Shown piece after piece: positions 38,988 to 48,328 of a DNA stretch of 64,000 bases. A program made the translations under genes and the position numbers. Position 1 is the stretch's first letter; each line of letters starts with the position of its first letter. The DNA is taken from the NCBI RefSeq assembly GCF_004016515.1, contig NZ_SACT01000001.1, forward strand, positions 992,001 to 1,056,000, given 5' to 3'. The notes beneath the pieces are model-generated. The model searched no databases. It was not told the DNA's origin and saw nothing but the letters and a program-made list of their open reading frames with translations. The stretch is from Rubrivivax albus (GTDB lineage Bacteria; Pseudomonadota; Gammaproteobacteria; Burkholderiales; Burkholderiaceae_C).

Positions 38988-41261
38988 TTGAAGCTGCGCG
39001 TCGTGTCAGGAACAAAGGACTATACCATCAAAAAAGAAAACGCTGCAAGCACTCCCGGCGCCAGCCTGCTCGCCGAAGTCGACGGTCTCGTCGAGGGCCA
39101 CCGCGACGGTCACGGCTTCGTGCTGCGCGACGACGGTGAGGCCAGCATCTACCTGCCACCACAGGAGATGCGCGCCGTGCTGCACAAGGACCGCGTGCGC
39201 GTGCGCATCCTCCGCCTGGACCGCAAGGGCCGGCCCGAGGGTCGCGTCATCGACATCCTCGAACGCCGCAAGGCACCCATCATCGGCCGCCTGCTGCACG
39301 AGGGCGGGCACTGGCTGGTGGCGCCGGAGGACCGCCGTTTCGGTCAGGACATCCTGATCCCCAAGAACGCCATCGCCGGCGCACAGGCCGGGCAGGTGGT
39401 GAGCGTGGAACTCACCGAGACACCATCGCTGCACGCGCAGCCAGTGGGCCGCGTGGCCGAGGTGCTGGGCGAGATCGACGACGCCGGCATGGAGATCGAG
39501 ATCGCGGTGCGCAAGTACGAGGTGCCGCACCGCTTCAGCGCCGAGACGCTGGCCCAGGCCGCGGCGCTGCCGGAGAAGATCCGCCCGGCCGACCGCCGCC
39601 AGCGCATCGACCTCACCGACGTGCCGCTGGTCACCATCGACGGCGAGGACGCGCGCGACTTCGACGACGCCGTCTACTGCGAGCCCTTCAAGCGCGGCCG
39701 CGGCAAGAGCGCGGTGGAAGGCTGGCGGCTGCTGGTGGCGATTGCCGACGTCAGCCACTACGTCAAGCCCGGTGAACCGCTGGACGCCGACGCCTACGAA
39801 CGCGCCACGTCCGTCTACTTCCCGCGCCGCGTGATCCCGATGCTGCCGGAGAAACTGTCCAACGGGCTGTGCTCGCTGAACCCCGACGTCGAGCGCCTGG
39901 CCATGGTCTGCGACATGGTGGTCCAGGGCGACGGCAGCGTGGAGGCCTACCAGTTCTACCCGGCCGTGATCCGCTCGCATGCGCGCTTCACCTACACCGA
40001 AGTGGCGGCCGCGCTGGCCAACACCCGCGGGCCGGAGGCGCAGAAGCACAAGGACCTGCTGCCGCACCTGCTGCACCTGCACGACCTGTACCGTGCCCTG
40101 CTCAAGCAACGTGCGCAGCGCGGCGCGATGGACTTCGAGACCACCGAGACGCAGATCGTCTGCGACGCCGACGGCCGCATCGAGAAGATCGTGCCACGCA
40201 CGCGCAACGATGCGCACCGGTTGATCGAGGAGGCGATGCTCGCGGCCAACGTCTGTGCCGCCGACTTCATCGCCGGCGCGGAGCATCCGTCGCTCTACCG
40301 CGTGCACGAAGGCCCGACCCCGGAGAAGCGCATCGCGCTGCAGAACTACCTGCGCGCACTGGGGCTGGGCCTGCACCTGAGCGACGACCCTTCGCCCAAG
40401 GAGATGGCCACGCTCGCCGCGTCCACCAAGGACCGGCCCGATGCCTCGCAGATCCACACCATGCTGTTGCGCTCGATGCAGCAGGCGGTGTATTCGCCGG
40501 CCAACGCCGGGCACTTCGGCCTGGCCTACCCGGCCTACACGCACTTCACCAGTCCGATCCGACGCTACCCGGACCTGCTGGTGCACCGTGTGATCAAGGC
40601 GCTGCTGGGCAAAAAGCGTTACCAGATCAGCCTGGTGGACACGGTGCCGCCACCGCCGCCGCTGCGCAAGGGCGGGCGCCTGCAGCCCAAGCCGCCGAAG
40701 GCCGCCACGCGTGAACTGGGCCTGTGGGAGCAGGCGGGTCAGCACTGCAGTGCCAACGAGCGCCGCGCCGACGAAGCCTCGCGCGATGTCGAGGCGTGGC
40801 TGAAATGCCGCTACATGCGCGACCGCCTGGGCGAGGAATTCAGCGGCACGGTCAGCGCGGTGGCCGGATTCGGCCTCTTCGTCACGCTGGATGCGCTCTA
40901 CGTGGAAGGCCTGGTCCACATCACCGAACTCGGCGGCGAGTACTACCGCTTCGACGAGGCGCGCCAGGAACTGCGCGGGGAGCGCACCGGCGTGCGGTAT
41001 GGCGTGGGCACGCGGGTGCGGGTGCAGGTCAGCCGTGTCGACCTTGACGGGCGGCGCATCGACTTCCGCATGGTGCGCGAAGGCCAGGGTGAGCGGCTGC
41101 TGGCCGCTGGCCGACCGGACCGCGCACGCGTGAAGGCCAGCGCTGCCGATGAACTGGCCGCCGTGCAGGCCGCCGACCGCGCCGGCAAGGCCCAGCGTGC
41201 CAAGGCGCGCAAGGGGGCCGCGCCGGCGAAGAAGTCCCGCGCCCCTGCGCGCAAGCGCTGA
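38988..41261 (+). CDS. rnr: Ribonuclease R (lacking the usual N-terminal winged-helix region)
   Basis: The 3'-5' exoribonuclease (757 residues from TTG 38988) degrades structured RNA. It contains a cold-shock OB domain beginning at GLVEGHRDGHGFVLRDDGEA, the RNB catalytic domain with IDGEDARDFDDAVYCEPF (the Mg-binding aspartates, near residues 217-228), the block FTSPIRRYPDLLVHRVI, an S1 domain (FSGTVSAVAGFGLFVTLD, about residue 617) and a basic Lys/Ala/Arg tail. E. coli RNase R has about 80 more residues with a helix-turn-helix region at the N-terminus; here only about 25 precede the OB domain. No ATG is available: TTG 38988 or GTG 39003 are the candidates, neither with a good ribosome-binding site. 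The 5' end overlaps the tRNA-Leu promoter. Confidence 0.93.
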   Translation: MKLRVVSGTKDYTIKKENAASTPGASLLAEVDGLVEGHRDGHGFVLRDDGEASIYLPPQEMRAVLHKDRVRVRILRLDRKGRPEGRVIDILERRKAPIIGRLLHEGGHWLVAPEDRRFGQDILIPKNAIAGAQAGQVVSVELTETPSLHAQPVGRVAEVLGEIDDAGMEIEIAVRKYEVPHRFSAETLAQAAALPEKIRPADRRQRIDLTDVPLVTIDGEDARDFDDAVYCEPFKRGRGKSAVEGWRLLVAIADVSHYVKPGEPLDADAYERATSVYFPRRVIPMLPEKLSNGLCSLNPDVERLAMVCDMVVQGDGSVEAYQFYPAVIRSHARFTYTEVAAALANTRGPEAQKHKDLLPHLLHLHDLYRALLKQRAQRGAMDFETTETQIVCDADGRIEKIVPRTRNDAHRLIEEAMLAANVCAADFIAGAEHPSLYRVHEGPTPEKRIALQNYLRALGLGLHLSDDPSPKEMATLAASTKDRPDASQIHTMLLRSMQQAVYSPANAGHFGLAYPAYTHFTSPIRRYPDLLVHRVIKALLGKKRYQISLVDTVPPPPPLRKGGRLQPKPPKAATRELGLWEQAGQHCSANERRADEASRDVEAWLKCRYMRDRLGEEFSGTVSAVAGFGLFVTLDALYVEGLVHITELGGEYYRFDEARQELRGERTGVRYGVGTRVRVQVSRVDLDGRRIDFRMVREGQGERLLAAGRPDRARVKASAADELAAVQAADRAGKAQRAKARKGAAPAKKSRAPARKR
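39019..39048 (-). promoter_or_regulatory. Promoter of tRNA-Leu
   Basis: On the minus strand TTGCAG (39043-39048) and TATAGT (39019-39024) are 18 nt apart, the best -35/-10 pair in the window, and stand in a locally AT-rich patch. Transcription would start around 39012, about 55 nt before the tRNA. The promoter lies inside the first codons of rnr on the other strand. Confidence 0.72.
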
Positions 41262-41276
41262 GTCGGGGTGGCGCGA

Positions 41277-41304
41277 GGCAGGGGCCGCGGTTCGACGGCC
41301 TGCC
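41277..41304. terminator. Weak hairpin between convergent rnr and nnrD/nnrE
   Basis: GGCAGG and CCTGCC (41277-41282 and 41299-41304) pair, with an inner CCG/CGG. No U-run follows on either side. It sits in the only 45 bp between the two stops and could serve both directions. Confidence 0.35.
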
Positions 41305-41306
41305 AG

Positions 41307-42827
41307 TCAGCCGAGCGCCTGCATCGCGGCGATCAGGTCGGTGGCCAGCAGCGGGCCGCGGCCCGGCCCCTGCTCGGCGGCCAGGCCATGGCCAGCCACG
41401 GCGGCGCTGGCCAGGTCCGCGAGGGTGTCGGCGTCGGCCACGGCGGCGGCCTGACGCGCCCACAGCCCGCCCAGCCAGCCGGCCAGCACGTCGCCCGTGC
41501 CGGCCGTGGCCAGACGGCCGTTGCCGAAGGGGCACAGCATGAGTGCCCCGTCCGGGGAGGCCACCACGCTGCCGGAACCCTTGAGCACGACCACGGCACC
41601 GAATCTCTCGGCCAGCGCACCTGCCGCGCCGAGGCGGTCGCCCTGCACGTCGCCGGTGCTGCAGTCCAGCAGGCGCGCCGCCTCCAAGGGGTGGGGCGTC
41701 AGCACCGTCGGTCGGCCTGCCGCGCCGCGGGCGGCGAGTGCGTGCTGCAGCGCGGTGTCGGCCGCCACGGCGTTGAGCGCATCCGCGTCCAGCACCAGCC
41801 GGGCCGCGTGGCGCAGCAGGGCAGGGAGAACGGCGCGCATGGGCTCGCCGCCGCCGCAGCCGGCCACCACCGTTCGTGCCCGGAGCGTTTCCGGCTCCAG
41901 CATGTCGTCGACGTGGCGCTGCATCAGCTCCAGGCGGCACGTTGCGCTGCCGGCGTCGGCATTCAAGCTGGCCAGGTAGACCCGTCCCGCACCGGCGGCC
42001 AGTCCCGCATGGGCCGCCAGCGCGGCCGCGCCGGTCATGCCCGGCGCACCGCCGACGACCACCATGTCGCCGAAGCGGCCCTTGTGCGCGCTGTGGGGTA
42101 CCGCCAACATCGCCGGCGGGCCGGCCAGCCGCAGCCGGGTCGTGACGGGCGCCACGCCCAGGTCGTCGAACCAGACCTGACCGGCGTGGTCACGGCCTTC
42201 GGCGGTGAACAGGCCTGGCTTCAGGCTCAGCAGGGCCAGCGTGTGGGTCGCGCGGATGGCGATGCCGCCGAACGTGGTGCCACGGTCCCCGTCCAGGCCC
42301 GAGGGCAGGTCGATGGCCAGCACCGGGCCGCGGTACGTGCCAACGGCTGCGATCGCCTCAGCCACCGGGCCCGCCGGGGCGCGGGCCAGGCCCAGCCCCA
42401 GCAGCCCGTCGATGACGAGGTCGGCCTGCCAGCTGGCGGGCATCGCCGCATGGACGACCAGGCCCGCGCGCCGACGCACCTGCGCCAGCGCCCAGGTGGC
42501 ATCGGTGGGCAGCCGACCGGGGTCGGCCAGCAACACCAGCCACACTGGCACACCGGCGTCGTGCAGCAGGGCCGCGGCCAGCAACGCATCGCCCCCGTTG
42601 TTGCCGGGGCCCGCAAGGACCAACACGCTGCGTGCGCGCGGCGCCAGTGCCAGGGCCAGCCGGGCCACAGCGCGACCGGCCCGGGCCATGAGCGCATGCG
42701 GCGGCAACTGCGAGGCGGCAGCAGCTTCCATCGCGCGCGAGGCGGCCGTGTCGTGCAGCGGCCAGGACCGCGTGGCCGGCAGCACGGCCACGGGCAGGGT
42801 GGGGCGGGCATCGACGGCGGGATCCAT
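41307..42827 (-). CDS. nnr: Bifunctional NAD(P)HX repair enzyme (epimerase + ADP-dependent dehydratase)
   Basis: The 506-residue protein fuses an N-terminal YjeF_N epimerase domain (LVLAGPGNNGGDALLAAALL, DLVIDGLLGLGLARAP, LAIDLPSGLDGD) with a C-terminal ribokinase-like carbohydrate kinase domain (VVVGGAPGMTGAAALAAHAG, VLTPHPLEAARLL and ATAGTGDVLAGWLGGL, which holds the catalytic aspartate). It restores damaged NADHX and NADPHX to NAD(P)H. The start at 42827 is chosen because the conserved region follows closely (MDPAVDARPTLPVAVLPAT); a longer frame runs back into the neighbouring dadA gene. It ends a three-gene minus-strand cluster, 13 nt after the stop of dadA. Confidence 0.93.
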   Translation of the reverse strand: MDPAVDARPTLPVAVLPATRSWPLHDTAASRAMEAAAASQLPPHALMARAGRAVARLALALAPRARSVLVLAGPGNNGGDALLAAALLHDAGVPVWLVLLADPGRLPTDATWALAQVRRRAGLVVHAAMPASWQADLVIDGLLGLGLARAPAGPVAEAIAAVGTYRGPVLAIDLPSGLDGDRGTTFGGIAIRATHTLALLSLKPGLFTAEGRDHAGQVWFDDLGVAPVTTRLRLAGPPAMLAVPHSAHKGRFGDMVVVGGAPGMTGAAALAAHAGLAAGAGRVYLASLNADAGSATCRLELMQRHVDDMLEPETLRARTVVAGCGGGEPMRAVLPALLRHAARLVLDADALNAVAADTALQHALAARGAAGRPTVLTPHPLEAARLLDCSTGDVQGDRLGAAGALAERFGAVVVLKGSGSVVASPDGALMLCPFGNGRLATAGTGDVLAGWLGGLWARQAAAVADADTLADLASAAVAGHGLAAEQGPGRGPLLATDLIAAMQALG

Positions 42828-42840
42828 GGTCCGCACTGTG

Positions 42841-44094
42841 TCACGCAAAGCGCTCGACGCCCAGCCCGTCCAAGGCCACGCCAGGGGTACGCCCGGCCAT
42901 GAGGTCGGCCAGCGCACGGGCGCTGCCGGCCGACAGGGCCCAGCCGCTGGAGCCATGGCCCAGGTTCAGCCAGAGGCCTTCGCGGCCGCTGGGGCCGATC
43001 ACCGGTGGGCCGTCCGGCAGCATCGGGCGCGCACCCTTCCAGCGCTGGGCCTTGGCGAGTTGCGCCGCGCCCGGGAACCAGTCGTCCAGCACCTGGTGCA
43101 GCGTGGCCATGGCGCCGTCGTGGAAGCGGCCGGCCTGGCCGCCCAGTTCCGCGCTGCCGGCCACGCGCACGCGCCGGCCCAGGCGCGAGATCGCGACCTT
43201 GTAGCGTTCGTCCATCAAGGCGCTGCGCGGGCCGAGGTCCGGCGCATGCTCGAGCTCGCGCAGCGGCGCGGTGAGCGAATAGCCCCACACCGGCAGCAGC
43301 GGCAGGCGCAGCCCCAGCGGCGCCAGCAGCGCGCCGGCGTCGACGCCGGCGCAGACCACCGCGGCGTCGAAGGCCTGGGGGCCGTCGGTCAGGTCCAGCG
43401 TCACCGTCGGCCCGGGGTGCACCGCGCGCACCGTCTGCTGGAACTGGAAGCGGGCCCCCAGTTTTTGCGCCTCGGCCTTGAGCAGGTGGGCGAATTGCCG
43501 GCAGTTGCCCACGCCGTCCAGCGGCAGGTGGATGGCCGCGCGCAGCGGTGCCCCGGGGTTCAGGCCGGGCTCCAGTTGCCGGGCGCGCGCCCCGTCCAGC
43601 AGTTCGAAGGCCACGCCCAGTTCGGCCAGCAGCTTCAGGCCACCCCGCGCGGCGGCCAGTTCACGCTCGCCGCGCAACAGCACCATGTAGCCCTGGCCCC
43701 GCTCGTAGTCCAGTTGCAGGCGCTGGCTCAGGCCGGTCAGCCGTTCCTGGCTGTAGCGCGCCAGACGGTGCATGTGGGTGCGGTTGGCGCCGTGCACGGC
43801 GGGCCGGCAGGCGCGCCACCAGCGCCACAGCCAGCCGGCGTCGCGCAGCAGCGCCGATGGCGCCACCCGCACCGCGGCGTGGCGGCCGGTCATCTGCCGC
43901 AGCACCTTCCAGGCCATGCCCGGCGCGGCCCAGGGTGTGACGTAGCCCGGCGCCACGACGCCGGCGTTGGCGAAGCTGGTGCCGTCGGCGACGGCGCTGC
44001 CGCGTTCGAAGACGGTCACGGCATGGCCGTCGGCCGAGAGTTCGTAGGCGGTCGTGACGCCGATGATGCCGGCGCCGATGATGGCGATGCGCAT
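42841..44094 (-). CDS. dadA: D-amino acid dehydrogenase small subunit
   Basis: The 417-residue FAD protein of the DAO family starts with the dinucleotide-binding IAIIGAGIIGVTTAYELSAD and contains SFANAGVVAPGYVTPWAAPG and the C-terminal LWLNLGHGSSGWALSAGSAR, which match DadA. It oxidises D-amino acids (D-alanine and others) to 2-oxo acids and passes electrons to the respiratory chain at the membrane. It lies between an amidase (10 nt upstream) and the NAD(P)HX repair gene, an arrangement without the alanine racemase dadX. Confidence 0.9.
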   Translation of the reverse strand: MRIAIIGAGIIGVTTAYELSADGHAVTVFERGSAVADGTSFANAGVVAPGYVTPWAAPGMAWKVLRQMTGRHAAVRVAPSALLRDAGWLWRWWRACRPAVHGANRTHMHRLARYSQERLTGLSQRLQLDYERGQGYMVLLRGERELAAARGGLKLLAELGVAFELLDGARARQLEPGLNPGAPLRAAIHLPLDGVGNCRQFAHLLKAEAQKLGARFQFQQTVRAVHPGPTVTLDLTDGPQAFDAAVVCAGVDAGALLAPLGLRLPLLPVWGYSLTAPLRELEHAPDLGPRSALMDERYKVAISRLGRRVRVAGSAELGGQAGRFHDGAMATLHQVLDDWFPGAAQLAKAQRWKGARPMLPDGPPVIGPSGREGLWLNLGHGSSGWALSAGSARALADLMAGRTPGVALDGLGVERFA

Positions 44095-44104
44095 GGTCTG
44101 GGGT

Positions 44105-45469
44105 TCAGCGGGCCGGCAGCACCGATTCGGCGAACGCTGCTGCGGCGAGCAGGCGGTCGTCGGCCATGGCCGGGGCGAACAGCATCAGGCCCACGGGCCA
44201 GTCGCCCGCGGCGTGGCAGGGCAGGGAGAGGGCGCAGCCGTCCATGAAGTTGACCACCGAAGGGTTGCGCAGCAGCAGCGCGTTGACCGAGAAGAAGGCG
44301 GCGTCGTCGGCCAGCAGCGGGGCGATCGGCGGTGGCAGCAGTGGCACCGTGGGCGCGAGCAGGGCGTCGAAGCCTTGTACCTCGGCCTCGACCTTGGCGA
44401 TCCAGCGCCGGCGCGCGGCCAGCAGGTCGATGTAGTCGGCGGCGCCGATCGCTTCGCCGCGGCGGATGCGCAGCGCCACGCGCGGGTCGTACTGGTTACC
44501 CCGAGTGCCCAGCCGCTGGCGGTGCCAGGCCCAGCTTTCCGCCGCGGCAAAGCCGCCAGTGGCGTTCAGCGTGGCCAGTTCGGCCAGCGCTGGCAGCGGC
44601 CGTTCGACGATGCAGGCACCGGCGTCGCGCAGCGCGCGCAAGGCGCCGTCGAAGGCGGCGGCCACGGCGGGTTCGAGGGCGTCGAGCATCAGCGTCGTCG
44701 GCACCAGGAACCGCCAGGCCGACGGCTCACGCGGCATCTGGAGCACCCGTCGCGACGCCAGCACCTCGTGCAGGCGCACCGCGTCGCGCACCGAACGGGT
44801 GATGGCGCAGGCCGTGTCCAGCGTGGTCGACAGCGGCACGGCCCCGTCCAGCGGCACGAGGCGTTGTGTGCTCTTGAACCCGACCAGGCCGTGCAGCGCC
44901 GCAGGGATGCGGATGGAGCCGCCGGTGTCCGAGCCCAACGCCGCCCACGCCGCGCCGGTGGCCACGCTGACGGCGCCGCCGGACGTCGAGCCACCAGGGA
45001 CGCGCGGCGTGGGATCCAGGGCCGCTGTGGCGGCATTGGCGGGCGTGCGATGGTGCGGGTTCAGCCCGACGCCGGAGAAGGCGAACTCGCTGAGGTTGGT
45101 GTGGCCCGTCAGCGCCGCGCCCGCCGCACGCAGCCGCGCCACCGCCGGGCAGTCCGCGGCGGCGGCTGGGGCGTCGGCCATCGCGGCCGAGCCGGCGGTG
45201 GTGGGCGCACCGGCGACGTCGAACAGGTCCTTCACCGACACCGCCAGGCCGCCCAGCGGCGGCAGCGGCTGCCCTGCGGCCGCCTGCAGATCGGCCGCAG
45301 CCGCGGCCGCACGGGCACCGGCGTCGAAGCGGCGCAGGTAGACGTGGGCGTTGGCCGGGGCATCCGCGGCGGCCAGGCTGGCGGCCAGAAGTGCAGTGGC
45401 CGTGGTCTCGCCGCGTTGCACGCGGTCTTGCGCGGCGGAGAGATCCGTGCCGCGGGGTGCTATACTCAT
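44105..45469 (-). CDS. Amidase signature family hydrolase
   Basis: The 454-residue protein has the Ser-cisSer-Lys triad of the amidase signature family: K80 in [13 protein letters not shown], serines 161-163 in [14 protein letters not shown] and nucleophile S185 in [16 protein letters not shown]. It should hydrolyse a small amide; similar proteins are annotated as GatA-like, AtzF-like or nicotinamidase-like amidases. No GatB or GatC gene is adjacent and the sequence is not close to the glutamyl-tRNA amidotransferase A subunit, so tRNA amidation is unlikely. The start codon abuts the rpsB promoter on the opposite strand and has no clear Shine-Dalgarno. It is followed by dadA after 10 nt. Confidence 0.88.
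   Translation of the reverse strand: MSIAPRGTDLSAAQDRVQRGETTATALLAASLAAADAPANAHVYLRRFDAGARAAAAAADLQAAAGQPLPPLGGLAVSVKDLFDVAGAPTTAGSAAMADAPAAAADCPAVARLRAAGAALTGHTNLSEFAFSGVGLNPHHRTPANAATAALDPTPRVPGGSTSGGAVSVATGAAWAALGSDTGGSIRIPAALHGLVGFKSTQRLVPLDGAVPLSTTLDTACAITRSVRDAVRLHEVLASRRVLQMPREPSAWRFLVPTTLMLDALEPAVAAAFDGALRALRDAGACIVERPLPALAELATLNATGGFAAAESWAWHRQRLGTRGNQYDPRVALRIRRGEAIGAADYIDLLAARRRWIAKVEAEVQGFDALLAPTVPLLPPPIAPLLADDAAFFSVNALLLRNPSVVNFMDGCALSLPCHAAGDWPVGLMLFAPAMADDRLLAAAAFAESVLPAR
45458..45466 (+). promoter_or_regulatory. Extended -10 promoter of the rpsB operon
   Basis: TGCTATACT combines a TATACT -10 (45461-45466) with an upstream TG one base before it, an extended -10 element. It overlaps the start-codon region of the divergent amidase gene. 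Transcription would begin near 45473, giving an rpsB leader of about 200 nt. Confidence 0.6.
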
Positions 45470-45675
45470 TGGGTTTTACCCGGCACGGGTGTGCGACTGG
45501 ACAGAAGTTCGGTGGCCCGCCTGATTGTTCGACTGGCTCGTTCGTCAGGCCGGGGAAGACAAATCGCGAACCCGGCAGCCGAAAGGTGTCGAGGTCAGGC
45601 GCTCAAGGCCGTTTGTCAGGCCCGGCGCGGGCTTCGGTGAGCGCCGGGATTCTAGACCCAACCTTCGGAGTTTCC
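45470..45675 (+). ncRNA. Long rpsB leader (possible S2 autoregulatory region)
   Basis: About 200 nt of untranslated sequence separates the promoter from rpsB. It has several short inverted repeats, such as CCCGGC..GCCGGG pairs, and ends with a CGGAG ribosome-binding site (45666-45670). Ribosomal protein S2 is known to repress the rpsB-tsf message through its leader in E. coli. Whether this sequence folds into a similar element cannot be decided by eye. It contains no plausible gene. Confidence 0.4.
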
Positions 45676-46422
45676 ATGTCTGTCTCCATGCGTGAAATGC
45701 TGGAAGCGGGTGTCCATTTCGGCCACCAGACGCGCTTCTGGAACCCGCGGATGGCCCCGTACATCTACGGCCACCGCAACAAGATCCACATCATCAACCT
45801 CGAGAAGACGCAGCCGCTCTTCGAGGAAGCACTGAAGTTCGTGCGCCAGCTGTCGGCCCGCCGCGGCACGATCCTGATGATCGGCACCAAGCGCCAGGCG
45901 CGCGAGGTCATCAACGCCGAGGCCCATCGCTGCGGCATGCCCTTCGTCGACCAGCGCTGGCTGGGCGGCATGCTGACCAACTTCAAGACGGTCAAGGGCT
46001 CGCTGAAGAAGCTCAAGGACATGCAGGCGACCAAGGAAGCCGGCATCGAGCAGATGATCAAGAAGGAAGGCCTGATGTTCGAGCGCGAGCTGGCCAAGCT
46101 CGAGAAGGACATTGGCGGCATCCAGGACATGAACGCGCTGCCTGACGCGATGTTCGTGATCGACGTCGGTTACCACAAGATCGCCGTGGCCGAGGCCAAG
46201 AAGCTGGGCATCCCGGTGATCGGCATCGTCGACACCAACCACTCGCCGCAGGGCATCGACTACGTGATCCCGGGCAACGACGACTCGGCCAAGGCCGTGG
46301 CGCTGTATGCCCGCGCCATCGCCGACGCGGTGCTGGAAGGCAAGGCCAACGCGACCAACGAGGTCGTGGCCGCCGCCAGCGAAGGCGACGAGTTCGTCGA
46401 GGTCCGCGAAGAAGAAGCCTGA
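45676..46422 (+). CDS. rpsB: 30S ribosomal protein S2
   Basis: The 248-residue protein is clearly S2: [20 protein letters not shown] at the start, [37 protein letters not shown] and [21 protein letters not shown]2 is needed for a functional 30S subunit and assembles late. The start at 45676 is fixed by the conserved N-terminus and the CGGAG site upstream; an upstream in-frame extension is untranslated leader. It is followed by tsf. Confidence 0.98.
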   Translation: MSVSMREMLEAGVHFGHQTRFWNPRMAPYIYGHRNKIHIINLEKTQPLFEEALKFVRQLSARRGTILMIGTKRQAREVINAEAHRCGMPFVDQRWLGGMLTNFKTVKGSLKKLKDMQATKEAGIEQMIKKEGLMFERELAKLEKDIGGIQDMNALPDAMFVIDVGYHKIAVAEAKKLGIPVIGIVDTNHSPQGIDYVIPGNDDSAKAVALYARAIADAVLEGKANATNEVVAAASEGDEFVEVREEEA

Positions 46423-46440
46423 GCCGGCTTCCCTTGAACC

Positions 46441-46474
46441 ACCGGCCGGCCGCGAGCCTTCGCGCCCGGCCGGT
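46441..46474 (+). terminator. rpsB-tsf intergenic hairpin (attenuator-like)
   Basis: ACCGGCCGG pairs with CCGGCCGGT (9 bp), and inside it CGCGA pairs with TCGCG around a GCCT loop. TTTGCC follows. It starts 18 nt after rpsB and probably reduces read-through into tsf or stabilises the rpsB message; tsf has its own good ribosome-binding site, GGAG (46490-46493). Confidence 0.55.
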
Positions 46475-46500
46475 TTGCCAACCGAATCAGGAGAGTTGAA

Positions 46501-47397
46501 ATGGCTGCTATCACCGCCGGCATGGTTGCCGAACTGCGCGCGAAGACCGACGCGCCGATGATGGAGTGCAAGAAGGCGCTGACCGAGGCCGAGGGTGACA
46601 TCGCCCGCGCCGAGGAGATCCTGCGCGTCAAGCTGGGCAACAAGGCCGGCAAGGCCGCCGCGCGCATCACCGCCGAGGGCGTGGTGTCGGCCGCCGTGGA
46701 CGGCAGCACCGGCGCGCTGGTCGAGGTCAACTGCGAGACCGACTTCGTCTCCAAGAACGACGCCTTCCTGGCCTTCGTGAAGGCCTGCGCCGAGCTGGTG
46801 GCCAAGGAAGCCCCGGCCGACGTCGCCGCGCTGTCGGCGCTGCCGCTGTCGATGGAGAGCTTCGGCCCCACCGTCGAGGACGTGCGCAAGGGCCTGATCG
46901 GCAAGATCGGCGAGAACATGACCATCCGCCGCTTCAAGCGCTACGCCAGCGGCGGCCAGCTGGCCCACTACCTGCACGGCACCCGCATCGGCGTGGTCGT
47001 CGAGTTCGACGGCGACGCGGTGGCGGCCAAGGACGTGGCGATGCACGTCGCGGCGATGAAGCCCGCGGCCCTGTCGTCGGCCGAGGTGCCGGCGGACGTG
47101 GTCGAGAAGGAGCGCAAGATCGCCACCGAGAAGGCGGCCGAGAGCGGCAAGCCGGCCGAGATCGTCGCCAAGATGGTCGAAGGCACGGTGCAGAAGTTCC
47201 TCAAGGAGGTCTCGCTGCTCGACCAGGTCTTCGTCAAGGCCGCCGACGGCAAGCAGACCGTGGGCGCGATGCTCAAGGACAAGGGCACCACGGTGAAGGG
47301 CTTCACCCTGTACGTGGTGGGCGAGGGCATCGAGAAGAAGGCCGACGACTTCGCCGCCGAAGTCGCCGCCCAGGTGGCCGCGGCCAAGAATGGCTGA
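46501..47397 (+). CDS. tsf: Elongation factor Ts
   Basis: The 298-residue guanine nucleotide exchange factor for EF-Tu has the UBA-like N-terminus ([20 protein letters not shown] and [19 protein letters not shown]) and the EF-Ts signature [20 protein letters not shown], followed by two dimerisation subdomains. Length is close to the E. coli protein (283), with a slightly longer core. It is co-directional with rpsB in the conserved rpsB-tsf-pyrH-frr order. Confidence 0.98.
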   Translation: MAAITAGMVAELRAKTDAPMMECKKALTEAEGDIARAEEILRVKLGNKAGKAAARITAEGVVSAAVDGSTGALVEVNCETDFVSKNDAFLAFVKACAELVAKEAPADVAALSALPLSMESFGPTVEDVRKGLIGKIGENMTIRRFKRYASGGQLAHYLHGTRIGVVVEFDGDAVAAKDVAMHVAAMKPAALSSAEVPADVVEKERKIATEKAAESGKPAEIVAKMVEGTVQKFLKEVSLLDQVFVKAADGKQTVGAMLKDKGTTVKGFTLYVVGEGIEKKADDFAAEVAAQVAAAKNG

Positions 47398-47598
47398 TGA
47401 CCCACGCGTGGCCGCCGTTGCCGTCGGCCACGTGACTGGACGCATGGCCCGTCGCGTGCGGGCTGCGTCCGCCGCTGCCCAGACGCCGCGCGTGTTTCCG
47501 GCCGGAAACCGACTGTGAAGCCACCGGGGCCCTTGGCCCCGGGCGTTAGACTGCGCGCTGAACCGAACACCACCGTGCCCCAAGGGAGGGCCCCGCGC
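47398..47598 (+). other. tsf-pyrH spacer with two hairpins
   Basis: The 201-bp gap begins with a stem CGTGGCCG / CGGCCACG (47407-47414 and 47425-47432), soon after the tsf stop. A second stem, CCGGGGCC / GGCCCCGG (47524-47531 and 47535-47542), lies further on, with a TAGACT hexamer right after it (47546-47551) that may be a -10 for pyrH. The hairpins probably end the rpsB-tsf transcript. No gene is seen. Confidence 0.45.
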
Positions 47599-48309
47599 AT
47601 GCCCGCGTACAAACGCATCCTGCTCAAGCTCTCCGGCGAGGCCCTGATGGGCGACGACGCCTACGGCATCAACCGCGCCACCATCGTGCGCATGGTGCGC
47701 GAGGTGCGCCAGGTCACGGACCAGGGCGTCGAGGTGGCCGTCGTCATCGGCGGCGGCAACATCTTCCGCGGTGTGGCCGGTGGGTCCGTGGGCATGGACC
47801 GCGCCACGGCCGACTACATGGGCATGCTGGCCACGGTGATGAACTCGCTGGCGCTGGCCGACACGATGCGCCAGGAAGGCATGACCGCGCGCGTCATGTC
47901 GGCCATCAGCATCGAGCAGGTGGTCGAGCCCTATGTGCGCCCGAAGGCGCTGCAGTACCTGGAGGAGGGCAAGGTCGTGGTGTTCGCGGCCGGCACCGGC
48001 AACCCCTTCTTCACCACCGACACCGCCGCGGCCCTGCGCGGCGCCGAGATCGGCGCCGAACTGGTGCTCAAGGCGACCAAGGTCGACGGCGTCTACACCG
48101 CCGACCCGGCCAAGGATCCCGACGCGAAGCGCTACGAGAACATCACGTTCGACGAGGCGATCGCACGCAACCTGCAGGTGATGGACGCGACGGCCTTCGC
48201 GCTGTGCCGCGACCAGAAGCTGCCGATCAAGGTGTTCAGCATCTTCAAGCCCGGTGCGCTGGAGCGCGTCGTGCGCGGCGAGAACGAGGGCACCCTGGTC
48301 CACGTCTGA
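47599..48309 (+). CDS. pyrH: UMP kinase
   Basis: The 236-residue enzyme of the amino acid kinase family phosphorylates UMP to UDP. It shows [54 protein letters not shown] and [19 protein letters not shown], the hallmark blocks of hexameric bacterial UMP kinases. It starts at ATG 47599; upstream in-frame codons are untranslated spacer. The frr gene is 19 nt downstream. Confidence 0.98.
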   Translation: MPAYKRILLKLSGEALMGDDAYGINRATIVRMVREVRQVTDQGVEVAVVIGGGNIFRGVAGGSVGMDRATADYMGMLATVMNSLALADTMRQEGMTARVMSAISIEQVVEPYVRPKALQYLEEGKVVVFAAGTGNPFFTTDTAAALRGAEIGAELVLKATKVDGVYTADPAKDPDAKRYENITFDEAIARNLQVMDATAFALCRDQKLPIKVFSIFKPGALERVVRGENEGTLVHV

Positions 48310-48328
48310 ACCCTGGAGCACGAGAGCA

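Noticed and set aside
38988..39060. A frameshift or truncation making rnr a pseudogene
   Set aside because: The catalytic, S1 and OB domains are complete in one frame and the upstream DNA is an intact tRNA gene, so there is no detached N-terminus to recover.
44105..45469. Amidase as GatA of the tRNA amidotransferase
   Set aside because: No gatB or gatC is adjacent and the gene is linked to dadA; the motifs fit a general amidase better.
45391..45675. N-terminal extension of ribosomal protein S2 by 95 residues
   Set aside because: The extension covers the promoter and leader; S2 starts at the conserved [17 protein letters not shown].
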